From Chrysaora quinquecirrha (lineage: Eukaryota > Cnidaria > Scyphozoa > Semaeostomeae > Pelagiidae), in NCBI GenBank assembly GCA_014526335.1, contig JACTAT010000337.1:357407-421406 (forward strand): a DNA stretch of 64,000 bases. The letters are read 5' to 3'. This document shows positions 42,066 to 54,325 of the stretch, in pieces. Made by a program: the position numbers and the translations under genes. The notes under the pieces are model-generated. The model did no database searches. It was not told the origin of the DNA and was given only the letters and a program-made list of their open reading frames with translations. Position 1 is the first letter of the stretch. Every line of letters begins with the position of its first letter.

Positions 42066-44840
42066 GTATTTCCATTAATAATAATAATAATAATATAGGC
42101 ATTTTTATAGCGCCATATATCCCCAGGGCTCATAGGCGCTTAACAACATTACTACTTAACATAAAATTAGGGTACAGAATATGATTTACATTTAAAATTG
42201 CTAATCTATTCAATAAAGAATTCGATCGTAAAATCAAATCAATTAATACTTTTTAAAAACTTTGTTGAGACCTAATTGTTCCTATATTTTCTAAAATCCG
42301 ATAGTTGCATCTAAAAGTCACTACATTTGATATCTAGAGTAATCTCATCTCATCTAATAGTAATACGATCCAAATAGGTATGTCTTCAGTGATTGCTTGA
42401 AACTACACAATGAATCTAATGATCGAATTGAATACGGAAGTCTGTTCCACAAAGTTGGTGCTGCATGACTGAATGAACGATCTACTGCTGTTTTCAAACT
42501 TGTCCAGTTGTGTTTCAATAGGTAACCATCACAAGCTGATCTTGTCATGCGGGCAGGCTCATACTTTGGGACAAGGGCCTCCAGATAGTGAGGTGCCAAT
42601 CCGTGTAAACATTTGAACGCAAGCATAAGAATCTTGTACTCAGTTCTTGATGATACGGGCAGCCAGTGCAGTTGCTTCAATACTGGGGTCATATGATCAA
42701 ACTTTGATGCACCTGTCAGAATCCTAGCCGCAGAATTTTGGATCTTTTGGAGTTTTTTCAGTTCAGTAGCTGACAGGCCATAAAGTAAAGAGTTTGTGCC
42801 ATCAAGTCGTGTTACAACAAAGGCATGAATGGCCTTTTCAGCAGCTTCAGTGGTCAAGTATCTCCGCGCTACGTTGATGTTATGGAGATAATATCTTGCT
42901 GACTTGCACACTGCATTTAAATGAGCCTTCAGTGTCATGTGCTTGTCAAAGATGACGCCTAAATTCCGTGCTTCGTCTTTGGGCTTTATAGTTTCCCCAT
43001 CGATCTTAATGGTTAGGCCTTGGACCTTTGCATGTTGTTGGCGAGTACCAATTACTAGCATCTCTGTTTTATCACCATTCAATTTCAAGTTATTGCACAG
43101 CATCCATTCATGTATGTCATGTACACAATTTTCCAGTTTCTCTGTGCACTGTTCTGCATCAGCTGGAGTGGGAGTGAATGCCATGTATAACTGTGTATCG
43201 TCTGCATATAGATGGAAATTCATGTTGTAGCGATCGCGAACGAGGTCCCCAAGAGGCAAGGTGTAGATTGAGAAGAGGAGTGGGCCAAGCACTGACCCTT
43301 GAGGGACTCCACAGGTAAGAGGTACCTTCTTGGACGTCTCATTTTTAATACGCACCATCTGAGACCTCTCTGACAAGTAAGACTCAAACCATCTAAGTGC
43401 ATGACCTTGAATACCACACCTGTCTGACAGCCGTCTTAGCAGCAGGTTGTGATTCACTGTATCAAAGGCTGCACTGAGGTCAAGCAACAGTAAAATTGTT
43501 ACTTGTTGCTTATCCATTGCCATTAGAATATCGTTCTGAACCTTGAGAAGTGCTGTCTCACAGCTATGGAATTGTTTGTAGGCAGACTGAAGCGGCTCTT
43601 GTAATCCATTTGTGATCATATGTTGCACAGTCTGGTCCGCAGCAGCTCTCTCGATAATCTTGGATACATACGGTAAGTTTGATATAGGTCGAAAGTTTTT
43701 CTTCAGTCGCTCAAGACCAATCTTTTTGAGCAGAGGAATCAGCACAGCAAGCTTAAAATCAGTGGGCATCACTCCCTCTTCAAATGATCTGTTCACAATA
43801 AGGGTGATGATTCTGATAAAGACATCTTCACACTTTCTAAGAACCCAACTTGGCAGAGGATCTAGTTCACACGATTTTATGGGAGCTTTTTTGAGGATTT
43901 TTCTTACACTATCCTCTGAAAGTGCTACAAATGCATCATTGCTGTATCAAATTTGCATGTCTCTTGTTGGTTGATTGTAAGTTTTCTGTCTTCAAGAGTT
44001 TCTTGAATTTGTTCTTGAATTTTGTCAATTTTCACTGTAAAGAAGGAGGCAAATTCATCTGCAAGTTCAGCAGGGGATTCATGTGGTGGTAGGGGGGACT
44101 GTGTTTGCTTATTTAAGATGTTGTTGAAGACCTTGAACAGCGCACGAGGATTGGATGAATTATTCATTACCAGATCTGAGTAAAATTTAGTGTCTGCATC
44201 TTCCAGCATTTTCCGCAGCTTAAGTTTTTGGGCCACAAAATTGTCGCGGTCAGCAGGAAGGCGTGTTTTTCTCCACCTTCTTTCCAGACGACGTTGCTCT
44301 CTTTTAGCTGATTTCATTTCCTCATTGTAGCCTTGCCGCTTATCTCTCAGTGTTATAATCTTTTTCTGCAATGGAGCATGATGATCAAGGACTTCAGTCA
44401 CACTTGAATTGTATGTAGAAACTAGGGTTGACAAATCACAACTAGGGTCAATCAAGTCAAACTGTTCTTGAAGATCATTAGAAAATTTTTCAAAGTCTAA
44501 CCGATTGAGCTTCCTGTAAGTAACCTCTCTCTTTTCGTGTATTGGCTTAGTAAGAGGTAGATAGCACTTGATAGAGAAATGATCTGATAATTTATCATTT
44601 GTGACTGTCACCTTAGAAACTGTTTCAGGGGATCTTGTGATTACTAGATCTAAAGTATGTCATGCAGCATCTTTGCACTTGCTTTTGAGATGCGAAGTTC
44701 TCATTTGAATAATAAGATGTGTGAAGATGAGTAACCAACTGCGTTATGGTTATGTTTGCTTAATTATTGAGAGGTGACTCCAGAATTTGGTTCAGGAGGC
44801 TGGCTCTATGGCAAACAAATTTTGAGTCCCTGTTACCATA
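42066..44840 (-). mobile_element. 5'-truncated L2-like LINE
   Basis: On the minus strand the element runs from an endonuclease remnant at ~44.68 kb through a complete RT to a 3' tail. The 3' end carries a GC-rich stem (AAGCGCC ... GGCGCTA, near 42110-42140) followed by an (ATT)n run at 42066-42083, a usual L2/CR1-group ending. The 5' end is truncated and abuts a (TGA)n microsatellite at ~44.84 kb. Only one frameshift in ~2.2 kb of coding sequence suggests a recent insertion. Confidence 0.8.
42354..44680 (-). pseudogene. LINE ORF2: endonuclease end plus reverse transcriptase
   Basis: The frame opens with HTLDLVITRSPETVSK and KLSDHFSIKCYLPL (endonuclease C-terminus), then a basic linker (KREQRRLERRWRKTR). 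A single-base shift near 43935 separates it from VALSEDSVRKILKKAP, SCELDPLPSWVL. The RT follows; numbered from Met at 43796 it has LDLSAAFD (105-112), GVPQGSVLGP (163-172) and the catalytic YADD (197-200). The C-terminal tail AAPTLWNRLPYSIRSLDS is present to 42354. The RT domain itself has no stop and all catalytic Asp are intact. The missing 5' half and the shift make the element non-autonomous. Confidence 0.85.
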
Positions 44841-44939
44841 ATGGTTATGAGTGATGGTGATGATGATGAACATGATCATAATGATGATATCAATGATAAT
44901 GACGAGAATGGCATAATGCTGATGATGACAATGATGATA

Positions 44940-44987
<48 letters not shown>

Positions 44988-45030
44988 GTGATGATCATGA
45001 TGATGGCGATTATGATGATTATGATAATCA
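44838..45030. repeat. (TGA/ATG)n microsatellite
   Basis: Nearly pure ATG repeats at 44935-44995 within a longer TGATGATGA-rich stretch. It lies directly at the 5' truncation point of the LINE. The long Met run that can be read from it is not a gene. Confidence 0.9.
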
Positions 45031-45049
45031 CTTTCCTTCTCACATGACG

Positions 45050-46130
45050 ATATCGTTGCTATGTTGTTCTCAAAGCATGGTTAATTTTGTCTCGGGTAAA
45101 GCAAACCATAAACCAGAATCACTACCTCATCCCTAACTAGGAAAACCATTCTGTAATATCGCCTCATTACATTTACAATACTGCTGTGTTCTCTCATGGG
45201 GCTGTAAAGTCAGTGTATCAGCCTTAAACCCAAGGCCCCTTCCTAAAAACTGGGAGGGAATGGAAAGGAAAAACGAATTTTATTTGTTAGCAAAAATGAG
45301 GGTTTGGAAGAAGAAAACTAAATCCACAGGAGGGCACTTCAAATACTATGGACAGTGGTGCTAAATAAAAGCAAAAGTCCAGTACCCCAAAATAGTAAAA
45401 ACAACCCATTTCACAAACCATAGAAATAAATTCTTTTCATTTCCGGTAACATTAGCTACTGAAATCAACGGTTGCATGGTATTTTTGACCATCAATTGCT
45501 AATGTGATATCGCAGTGACCCCAAAAAATTATTTGAAAAATATCTTACGCAAAAGAGTAAATTCAACACAACTTTCATACCCAAAAAGGAAGTATTCTGG
45601 TGAAGCCTCGCTTATTCATTCTTAAATTTTCGCAGAGTTGTCCCTCAATGTTCTTATAAAAGGAAAAGTGTGTAGGTCTAAAAAATGAAAAAGGCACCGT
45701 ATCAGAAACTAAGTATATGAAAATTTGATTGGAAAATAGATTTGAATTTCAGAAGTTTCCATAGATGCTGTTTAAGCTACTTTTAAGGCTCGTCCAAAAG
45801 AAAACAGCAACGGCAACACTTAAATTTAAGTGAAATATTCTTTAAAAGAGAAGGCCTTGTGCGCAATGTTTTGCGGTGCAGTAAATTTTCCTCTTTGATG
45901 GAAATTATGAACGCCCTTTCATCTGTGAAAAGGAGAATCATAATTTATGGCGTTCCCTTGGTGCAAGTGGGAACTCGAGTAGACTGAAAGTAATCATCAT
46001 GTGTATTTCCGTGAAGATTTATATCGAGGAATACTGGGAGAACAATTTTTTTGAGCCGCTACAGAGATTACAACTGTGTAAAAAGAAAGCGCAAAGGTGA
46101 GCAGCTAGGTAGTTACACGCAGGTACGGTA
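45050..46130. other. No gene seen
   Basis: About 1.1 kb of unique-looking sequence. A short GTAAAAAG-type signal near 46080 precedes the small ORF that follows, but I see no exon or repeat that I can support. Confidence 0.35.
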
Positions 46131-46140
46131 AAGTGAAGAA

Positions 46141-46380
46141 TGGCTTCTCTTGGAGAAAGACAGGCTCAGATTGCAGCAAAAAGACTGAAACATGACGAAT
46201 TCTCTCATGCTTTAAATGTTCTGAAAAATGCAAAAGCAGAAGATTTGCAAGGAATAGATGTCAAAGATTTATAGGCCGTACTTGTTTTAAAATTTGGTTT
46301 GGCAGAATTTCTTTCTATTCGTAAATTTGTAGCAGGCATTCCAGCAGCCGCAGAAAATTAAATGAAGCCAGTGATAAAGA
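46141..46380 (+). pseudogene. Short helical ORF, one stop from 78 residues
   Basis: ATG at 46141 in a fair context (AAGAATGG): MASLGERQAQIAAKRLKHDE, FSHALNVLKNAKAEDLQGI, DVKDL, a TAG at about 46273, then AVLVLKFGLAEFLSIRKFV, AGIPAAAEN-stop. Composition is Ala/Lys/Leu-rich and helical throughout, which suggests that the two halves were once one small protein or exon. Not recognised. It lies just left of the first block of the 155-bp satellite. Confidence 0.35.
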
Positions 46381-46409
46381 CTCTATAAAAAATCTCAGCC
46401 TTACCAAAT

Positions 46410-46670
46410 ACCAAATATGGAATGGCGAATTTTCTCATAAATTACTTGCTTCTTTTTGCTGAAACCTTCCCCCAAGGGTTGTATATGGCTAACAAACACA
46501 TCTAAGCAGAATTTATGAAGGTTTAGAGTCAATTGAAGGAGTTACCAGGCCATTCCATATTTTAGAAAAATATGAAATGTAGAATTTTCTCAAAACTTAC
46601 CTGCTTCTTTTTGCTGAAACCTTCCCCCAAGGGTTGTATATGACTAACAAACACATCTTATATACTAACT
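46410..46670 (+). repeat. 155-bp satellite, block 1 (1.7 units)
   Basis: Landmark ATATGGAATGGCGAATTTTC at 46415 and its variant at 46570. Each unit includes TTGCTGAAACCTTCCCCC, GGTTGTATATG, AACAAACACATCT and a 12-bp inverted repeat around CCATTCCATATTTT. Confidence 0.85.
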
Positions 46671-47420
46671 TCGTAGTAGTCATGGTGATATTTTTGTCCG
46701 AGTATCAACTTTTTTGTTGTTTAAGTTACGCTTCTGAAACCTGCACCCTTCTCTGGAACCCGTTCTGAAGTTAAGCCATCACTTGCCAAATCTTTACTAA
46801 CTGCTACCGTTTCTGGGGTAAACGGGGAAACCACCCCCTGTTTTGTCACAAGGCATTGTCTTGCCCAATTAGAATCTTCTGTATGCTAAATTCTTCTTAC
46901 TTCTTGACGATGACTACAAGTAACGAAGCTGACTGAATATATCTACTAAATTTCGTGTATACCTTTATTATCTACTGGGAAATATCAACTCTGTAGATTT
47001 AAAACGATTTGAGGTTTATGTTTACAGGAAAATTCAGTCAACCGGCTTGAATCGCATTGTGTTAATGCTTCTACCCCTTTCAATTGAAACAAAATGCCAT
47101 TACCTGATTTCAAAAGCTTATTCAGAATTTCCAAATTTTCGAGCATTCAATAAATAAGTAAGAAATTTCAAGAGAAAAACGACAACTTTTAAGCGGCAAA
47201 ACATGTTTCGAACATTCTATGTTCATCTTCAGTTGCAAAAATTGTTATAAGCTAATCAAGATATTACAAGGGTTAAATAGAGCTATAAAATATTGCATAA
47301 CTTAATAACACACATGAGGTAAATAATCAAATCGGTAACATTAAAGGTAGATAAAACGTACAAATGGGAATAAGTAAATAATAACGAATGAAATAAAATA
47401 AAAGTAATTAAAAAGAAAGA
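46670..47420. other. No gene; LTR/PLE-like motif near 47190
   Basis: Mostly unassigned. At about 47190-47245, GGCAAAACATGTTTCGAAC followed by TTCTATGTTCATCTTCAG resembles dispersed retroelement tails seen in invertebrates, but I cannot assign it. Confidence 0.3.
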
Positions 47421-47637
47421 TTCAATTTGTAATGATAAAGTTGTTTGTTAAGCGTAGGTTTGACCCAAGATATATGTAGCGCTTCCTTGATCTTGAGGCA
47501 AAAGCTGCTATTAGCGCTGTCAAGAATAGAGAAACTATCCTCAGAGCAAAGAGGGCGGCAAGAATTGCGCTTTGATCAAAGCAAAACAAAAGCCTTTTGA
47601 AAACATTTGTGAAGAGTGCATTACTGAGAAACATGAG

Positions 47638-48160
47638 TAATTTCAGGACTGTGGAACAGGATTAAGGAACAGGACTGAAGGTCATTGGTAATTTCAGGAC
47701 TGAGGAAGAGGACCATGGAACAGGACTGAAGACCATGGGTAGTTTCAGGACTGAGAAGCAGGACTAAGGAACGGGACTGAAGGTCATTGGTAATTTCAGG
47801 ACTGAGGAAGAGGACTAAGGAACGGGACTGGGGTAATTTCAGGAGTAAGGAATAGGACTAAGGAACGGGACTGAAGACCATGGGTAATTTCAGGACTGAG
47901 GAAGAGGACTAAGGAACGGGACTGAAGACCATGAGTAATTTCAGGACTGAGGAACAGGACTAAGGAAATTGGACTAAGACCATGACTGATTTTAGGACTG
48001 CGGAACTGGACTGAGGAATGGGACTGAAGACTATCAAGAACATGAAAAGAAACAAGACTGAGGAATAGGACCAAGGAACACGACTCAAGACCATGAATAA
48101 TTTCAGGACTAAGAAACATTAACAATAACAAGACTGAGGGACAAGATGAAGGAACAGGAC
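47638..48160. repeat. 51-bp minisatellite
   Basis: TTTCAGGACT recurs at 47641, 47692, 47743, 47794, 47837, 47888 and 47939, spaced 51 bp except one 43-bp unit. Units contain GGAACRGGACTGAAG. It decays into related AGGAACAGGACT sequence up to about 48440. Confidence 0.9.
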
Positions 48161-48479
48161 TGAATACCATGAATAATTTTTGGACTAAGGAACATGAAGG
48201 ATAACAAGGCTGATGTGCAGGACCAAGGAACAGCACTGAACATCTGAACAATAAGAAGACTTACGAACAGGACCAAGGAATTGGACGGTAAACCATCAAT
48301 TATTTCATGACTATTTAAGGAACAGAAGATAGACAAAGACAACTACTGTACACTGACTAATCCGAAACTTAGGAACATCATTGTGGACTAAGGACCTCGG
48401 ACTAAAACAGAGGAACAGAACTGACTGGGACTGGCATTAGGAAAAGGGACCCTTGACTAGGACCAACTTGGAGCTAAGT

Positions 48480-48615
48480 GGAGAGGCAGAGGTTGTTGAG
48501 GCAGAGGTCCTCGAGGCAGAGGTCCTCGAGGCAGAGGTCCTTGAGGCAGAGGTCCTTGAGGCAGAGGTCCTTGAGGCGGAGGTCCTTGAGGTGGAGGTCC
48601 TTGAGGCGGTGGTCA
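48480..48615. repeat. 15-bp minisatellite encoding EAEVL repeats
   Basis: Eight or so units of GAGGCAGAGGTCCTT. Being a multiple of three, it reads EAEVL repeated on the plus strand from an ATG at 48453, but with no flanking coding sequence I do not call a gene. Confidence 0.85.
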
Positions 48616-48629
48616 GAGACGGGCATGGG

Positions 48630-49095
48630 CTAGTCTGAGTAGAATTTATGAAGGTTTGGAGTCAATTGAAGGAGATACGAGGCCATTCCATATTTTAGAA
48701 AGATATGGAATGGCGAATTTTCTCCAAAATTACTTGCTTCTCTTTGCTGATTCCTTCCCCCTAAGGCTGTATATGCCTTACAAACACATCTGAGTAGAAT
48801 GTATGAAGGTTTGGAGTCAATTGAAGGAGTTACAAGGCCATTCCATATTTTAGAAAAATATGGAATGGCGAATTTTCTCAAAAATTACTTGCTTCTCTTT
48901 GCTGAATTCTTCCCCGTAGGGCTGAATATGCCTTAAAAACACATTTGATAGAATTTATGAAGGTTTGGAGTCAAATGAAGAAGTTACGAGGCCATTCCAT
49001 ATTTTACAAAAATATGGAATGGCGAATTTTCTCAGAAATTACTCGCTTCTTTTTGCTGAAACCTTCCCGCTAGGGTTGTATAAGCCTTATTAACA
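48630..49095 (+). repeat. 155-bp satellite, block 2 (three units)
   Basis: Landmark ATATGG at 48703, 48858 and 49012 (periods 155 and 154). Same unit as block 1, with TTTGCTGA(T/A)TTCTTCCCC variants. Confidence 0.9.
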
Positions 49096-49268
49096 AATCT
49101 GAGCAGAAATTATCTCAAAATCGAGAAATGCGGGACAGAAGCTTGAAACTTGATTCTCAATGAAGATGCTAACCCAATGTGTTCTGGTCTGATTGATAAT
49201 TTGACGGATCCACTTGAAAAAGGCAGTCTGTAAACCAAGAAATGACGAAACGACAAAACGAAACAACA

Positions 49269-49537
49269 AAATACCAGTTAGACAAGAAAGTTTAAGTGGG
49301 GTTAATACTTCAGGAGGGAACATTTTTTATTTGGGGACCCAAACTTTGATGGGGTCCACCTCGGATTCCCTACTGTCAGTTAGCTGTCATAGTGATTGAC
49401 GTGTCGCCGTCCTTCCGTTTTATGATAATCATATTGGGTGGGCTATGACGTGCCTTCAGTCATTCAGTCATTCCTGCTCTTGGACACATGAGGCATCGTC
49501 AAGCTCAATTGAAAATTCCTTGAAAATTCAGCGATTT
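49269..49537 (+). repeat. 270-bp direct repeat, left copy
   Basis: Nearly identical to 54322-54590, from AAATACCAGTTAG to CCTTGAAAATTCAGC, with a handful of substitutions and a short indel. It contains GGGGACCCAAACTTTGATGG and CAGTCATTCAGTCATTCC. Confidence 0.9.
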
Positions 49538-49539
49538 TC

Positions 49540-52500
49540 AGTATGAAGTCTTTACATTGATCAACAAAGATTCATCGTGGTTGCGTGAATGTCTTCCTCC
49601 AATTTTGCTAGATGTTTTTGGCCTGGTGTATTTGGTAAGTTCTTTCCATGCTAGGATTGTGTATTTTTACAAAGACTTACAGAATTTTCATAAAGCTTCA
49701 ACAGCTTTGCCAAGTTTTTCCCGTCGTTCTTTTCTGCTCTGTTTTTTCTCGAGGGATTGTTTTTAATAATTTCCTCCATTTAGCATTTTCAGCTAGTGAG
49801 CGTTGCCTTGCGCAGCACAACAGCACTGCAGGACAGGGCAAAACGGGGTAGAATTGAGCGAGGATTTCTTGATATCGTAAGCTGTGAGTTAGCTAAATTC
49901 CCTATTGGAACGTTACAGGATAAATTCGACAGAGTCAATTCGTATTTTATTGTGAATTTGTAATTTTGAACAATTCCTATAAGAAACAGTTGCATTTCCT
50001 CACGAAATTAATCAAACTGACTTTGCACTTCACAGTCATAACAGCGTGAAGAACCCCTAAGGCTTAGGGAAGTACAGCGGAACGGAGCTTTTCAGCTCCT
50101 TGCAATGCCTTTTTCCTTTGCCAGTCTGTGGCGTTAGTTTTTATACCGTTTTCTGATGCACCCCCTTTTTAATTTGACTCCGCTTATAGACTGATACTTT
50201 ATTTACTGATACTCTGCAGAAATTTTTGGTCGTTTTTTTTTATTAACGAAACATCAATTTTGATCAATTCGAAGCTTCTCAGCAGGGAGTTATCAGAATA
50301 CCAGCATGGCTGGCGAGAGTCAACACGTTTTTAGGGCCTGCGAGCTCAACACCTGAAGTGGAATTTTGAATGCCCTGTGGGCCAGACCACAACTAAGGCA
50401 AAAGATGCTAGTAATTAGCTTTTAACACTATATTTTGCACGACTTCAACGTTGACTTTTGGAGCCCTGACTGAAATGACGGAGCCCTGGTGGACGAAAGA
50501 GTTCCTTCATTACAGATCAGCCTTTTGGTCTCTCGGAACCCTGACATTGATGCAAATCACAAAAATCTGTGTTGTTTTATTTTAAGGCCATGTTTACTTA
50601 ATTGTAGACAGGAAGCACTGCGTTTCTTCCAGACAAAAGCACGTGAAACATGAAGCGCTCTTGCATGTACAATTTTGATGTTTCGAAAAAATAAAGGACA
50701 TCAAATTAAGCCAGGTAGCCCGGTCAGCTATTGATAGATTTTTCTTTTTTTTTCTTTTATCTTTGAATAGTTTTCAGATATTCACATTAAGTTTACTGCA
50801 ATTAAAACGTAATTTTGTTCTCCGGAAAATGGTACCATGGCATAAAATGGCACAAAATTTTCGGTGTATTTTTGTAAAGACCGCCCTCGTACCTATTAAG
50901 AGCGAAACAAAAAAAAAAACACACACACACAAACAAACCCATCTCCGTTGGTACAGCACAGTTCATTTTCAGGCTGCTGTTGACCGATATGCTATCAAGT
51001 AGGACTAAAGCGTATTGGGCATTACCCTTCAATTTCTCGTGAGCGAACTTTGTAGCTTTAATCTTGCAAGGTCAAGTCAGTGTACCCAGCTGCCGAAAGT
51101 TAAGCAGGGCTTAATTATTCAGCACAATCGAAATTTGGGGTAGGAAGTCAAGTTTTAAAATGCATGAACAAGAAAGAAAAAAAAGAGTCGTTTTCTTATT
51201 TTCCAAGGAATATGCAGGCTCTTCCTTGGCTTGTTTCGCCTTAGTTAGAGGATTTTTCAAGTTTGGATATTTGGTATGAGGTCTTTGTGAGATCTTCGTG
51301 ACTGACTCACAAGTTTTTAACCCAACGGTACCATGCTCCTACTTACTGCATTTTGGTGGGCTGCAATATTCATTTTGGTGGACGGTTATGAAGTGTTAAT
51401 GTAAGGTTATATAACTTACAATTGTAAGGCTCATTTTTGAATTAACCCCTTAGTTTTTGTGGTCCTTGTGGTATACACCCAGATGTCAAATCTTGTGACC
51501 TTACTGGGAAGTCCGTTGTGTATCTCCATGTGGTGCACTTGGGGTCCATGTTCGTAGCCCTAACATATAGGGAATATTCTTGCGGGTTATTGCCGAGGCG
51601 CTTGTGCAATTCTACTAGATGCAAGATGCAAGGAATCCTGGCGTAAAATCGGGAAGTAGTGACATACAAAGATATCTTCCTGAAAAGATTTACTTAAAAG
51701 TTTGGGTTTTAAACTCACTGTATCGAGATAAGTGTTTTTCTTTGTGCGGAGCTTTCAGGGATGCTGTTATAGCTTGCCACATAAATTTGAGCTGGAATTC
51801 AACTTTCCCCACTCGATTGCTAGGAGGTTTTTGTAGCCCCTCTCCATCTCAGCCCTAGTGAGGTTTGCATTGGGTGTATGACAAATTTCCTAAACTTTGG
51901 CTTTGCCAGAGTCTAGTATTGGTTTTTTCAACACAACTCAGCAAAGAAATGGCAGTCGTGCCCGATTTTTAGTCACAGTCATTGGTGTAAGGTAATCCTC
52001 ATTTCAATAACAAGAAAGCAAAAATCCTGAATAGGCTAGAGGACCTATGGTGATGAAGCTAAAGACCCTAGGTGCCGTTTTGCGAAGTGGTAGAAGCTCC
52101 TCATGGAAGATGGCATATGAAGAGTCCCGTCCTACAATTTCACATCAATCAAAGTTAGTGCTTGGGCATTCTGTATTTGGTTGCAAGAGTTCTACATGGT
52201 CACAGCCCGGCCATGGGTTATCAAGTGGACTCATATATAACGGCTATGTTGAAGATCTGGGTGGTTCTCTAAGAGTTCAGTCCCAATGGCCTTCATCTTA
52301 AGTCAGGGCTATTCGCAGCAACAAGGTCAATGGGGAATCTTGCGATTAGTGCATGACTAATCTTAGAGCAGGGTATACATAAACCCTAGGTGGATAGGTT
52401 AGTACCGTTTTTTTTGGAATCATAGCTTAAGACGTACTTTGGAGCCAGCCCAGCGGCTGCTCATTTACTCACTGAACTTTGGGTTGTGACAAGCCGAATT

Positions 52501-52780
52501 AATGCGGGCCAAACCCTAAAGTTGTTTGTGTGTTATATGTTATTTACTCACCGACAGGTGGCTACATTCATTCCAGGGAAACAACGCTGGGACGTTTTTA
52601 ATAATGCTTAGCACGGCTTGCATGTAATTGATCAGTCCCGAGGTGGCTTTGCTTTGCACAAGAGGGGTTGTGGTTCAATTTTGGTGCCTAACAGCAGCCG
52701 CATTTTCCTTATAAACTAAGGGGCACATTTGCCCTTGCAACAAAGGCATGGCTGTTTGAGGCACATGATGACTAATTACC
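49540..52780. other. No gene seen; A-rich and CA-rich simple tracts
   Basis: About 3.2 kb lying between the 270-bp direct repeats. Simple tracts at 50909-50935 (A-run then CA repeat) and a GTTTG-type run just beyond at 52960-52990 (AAAC repeats). Open frames here (e.g. 51619-51858, 52047-52301) have no recognisable motif or splice context. Confidence 0.4.
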
Positions 52781-52789
52781 ATGGTCATG

Positions 52790-53930
52790 TTACCTTATAA
52801 GCTCAAGGGACCCTGTTGGCTTTTCAGCTAAAGGATGGCACTTTTAGATGTCCATGAAGGCTAATTTTTAAGCAAATTCGGTGCAGATGATGTGGAACAC
52901 TTGGAAGAAAACATTGAACACTTGCGGAATGCCCTATTTTCTGAAATGAATGTGTAAAAAAAAACAAACAAACAAACAAACAAAGAAACAACTTTGCTCG
53001 GAGAAAATGATGAAAAAACACTAATTGACATTAGGTTCCGAAATGGAGACCAGGCCCTAATTTAGTTTACTTCGTTTTAAAGACGAGCTTGTTACCGCAA
53101 GGGGATCTTAGTTTTAGTCAGCTCAAGGGCGACAATGCGACTCACTCTTCAATACCAGAGGAACTTGGTCAGCTCAAGGGACTTGGGGTGTTTCAGTCCA
53201 AATGGGGCTCTTAAGACGCCATAACGGCTAATTTTTTCAGGACCAGATGAACTTGTTCCGCTCAAGGGCCCTGGTTATTTTCAGCCCAGATGGGCTCTTA
53301 AGGTGCCCAGTACCGTTACCTTTTCAGGGTCAGAGGAGCTCGTTTAGCTCGAGGGGACCCCATGTATTCTCAGCCCAAGGGCTGCTGTTATATGCCAATC
53401 GTGGCTTGTCTTTCATGAGCTTGTTTAGCTCAAGAAGGCCCAGATTGGTTTCAGCCCAAGGACGGCTCTTAGATGCCCGTGAGGGGTAAGTTTTCCATGG
53501 CTTTATGAGCGTAATACGCTCGAGAAGATCCCTTTTGTTTTCAACCCAAGGGTGGCTCTAAGATGCCTGTGTTGGGTAAGTTTTTTCATGGCTTCGTGAG
53601 CTTGATAAGCTCGAGAAGGCCCCGGTTGTTTTTAGTTCAAGGGTTGCTGTAAAATGCCCGTGATAGCGAAGTTTTTTCATGCCTTCATGAGCTTCATTGG
53701 CTCGAGAAGGGTCCGTTTGTTTTAGCCCAAAGGTGGCTCTAAGATGCCCGTGATGGGTAAGTTTTTCATAGCTTCATGAGCTTGATAAGCTCGAGAGGCT
53801 CTGTGCGCTTTAGCCCAGAGGTGGCTATAATTTGCCCATGGTAGCTTTTCATGGCCGAGGTGAGCTTGTTAAGCTCGAGGTGGCCTTTGTGTGTTTTAGC
53901 CCAATATCAAGCCTGAAGGTGGCTTATGTA
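52790..53930. repeat. 80-91-bp minisatellite
   Basis: CTCGAG/CTCAAG in the context GAGCTTGATAAGCTCGAGAAGG recurs at 53348, 53429, 53519, 53610, 53701, 53790 and 53874 (spacing 81-91). Units include TTTAGCCCAAGGGTGGCTCT and AGATGCCCGTGATGGGTAAG. More diverged units reach left to about 52790. Confidence 0.85.
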
Positions 53931-54164
53931 TTTCAATATCAGCACGTGGGTTGCTGATATTTCTGCTTGCTTTTCTATAGCTTTATTTAATTCTCTGTCT
54001 TCTTTTTCAGCTTTGCTTTACTTTACTTTATTTCTTGACTTCCTTCAATTCCTTGTTTTTGTCCACGTCCACTGGGGGATAATCGGACATTCTTGTATTT
54101 AGGTAGCCTCTAGATAGGTAGATAGGTTAGGGTTCTCGGTGATTGTGGTGGGTACACTTCGTGT

Positions 54165-54325
54165 CCTCTGGCCGGAAATTGTATTTCCCATCCAATCACC
54201 GATGTATAGCGGTAGGTTGGAATTCAGGCAGTTTAAGGGCCGATGCACTGACGCCCACTTCCTGAAAACATTGAAGATATTCATCAATATTATCTTGTAA
54301 GTATTCCTCATGGTAAGTATTAAAT
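54165..54325. repeat. 160-bp direct repeat, first copy
   Basis: GAAATTGTATTTCCCATCC to TCATGGTAAGTATTAA, repeated nearly exactly at 54750-54900. The second 270-bp repeat lies between the two copies, so the block was produced by a tandem duplication or an insertion with a long duplicated flank. Confidence 0.85.

Noticed and set aside
44841..45047. ORF with a long run of Met
   Set aside because: It is the reading of a (TGA)n microsatellite, not a gene.
47796..48342. Long minus-strand frames rich in Ser/Leu/Pro (SLVLFLSPEITHGL repeats)
   Set aside because: Antisense reading of the 51-bp minisatellite (a multiple of three), with no start context or domain.
48453..48638. ORF with EAEVL pentapeptide repeats
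   Set aside because: Product of a 15-bp minisatellite whose unit is a multiple of three; no flanking coding sequence.
51085..51115. 5S rRNA-like string (CGAAAGTTAAGCAGGG)
   Set aside because: Only ~16 bases resemble the 5S loop region; no further 5S sequence or internal control region nearby.
53247..53489. 80-residue plus-strand frame in the 52.8-53.9 kb repeat
   Set aside because: Reading of a minisatellite with varying unit length; the frame does not persist across units.
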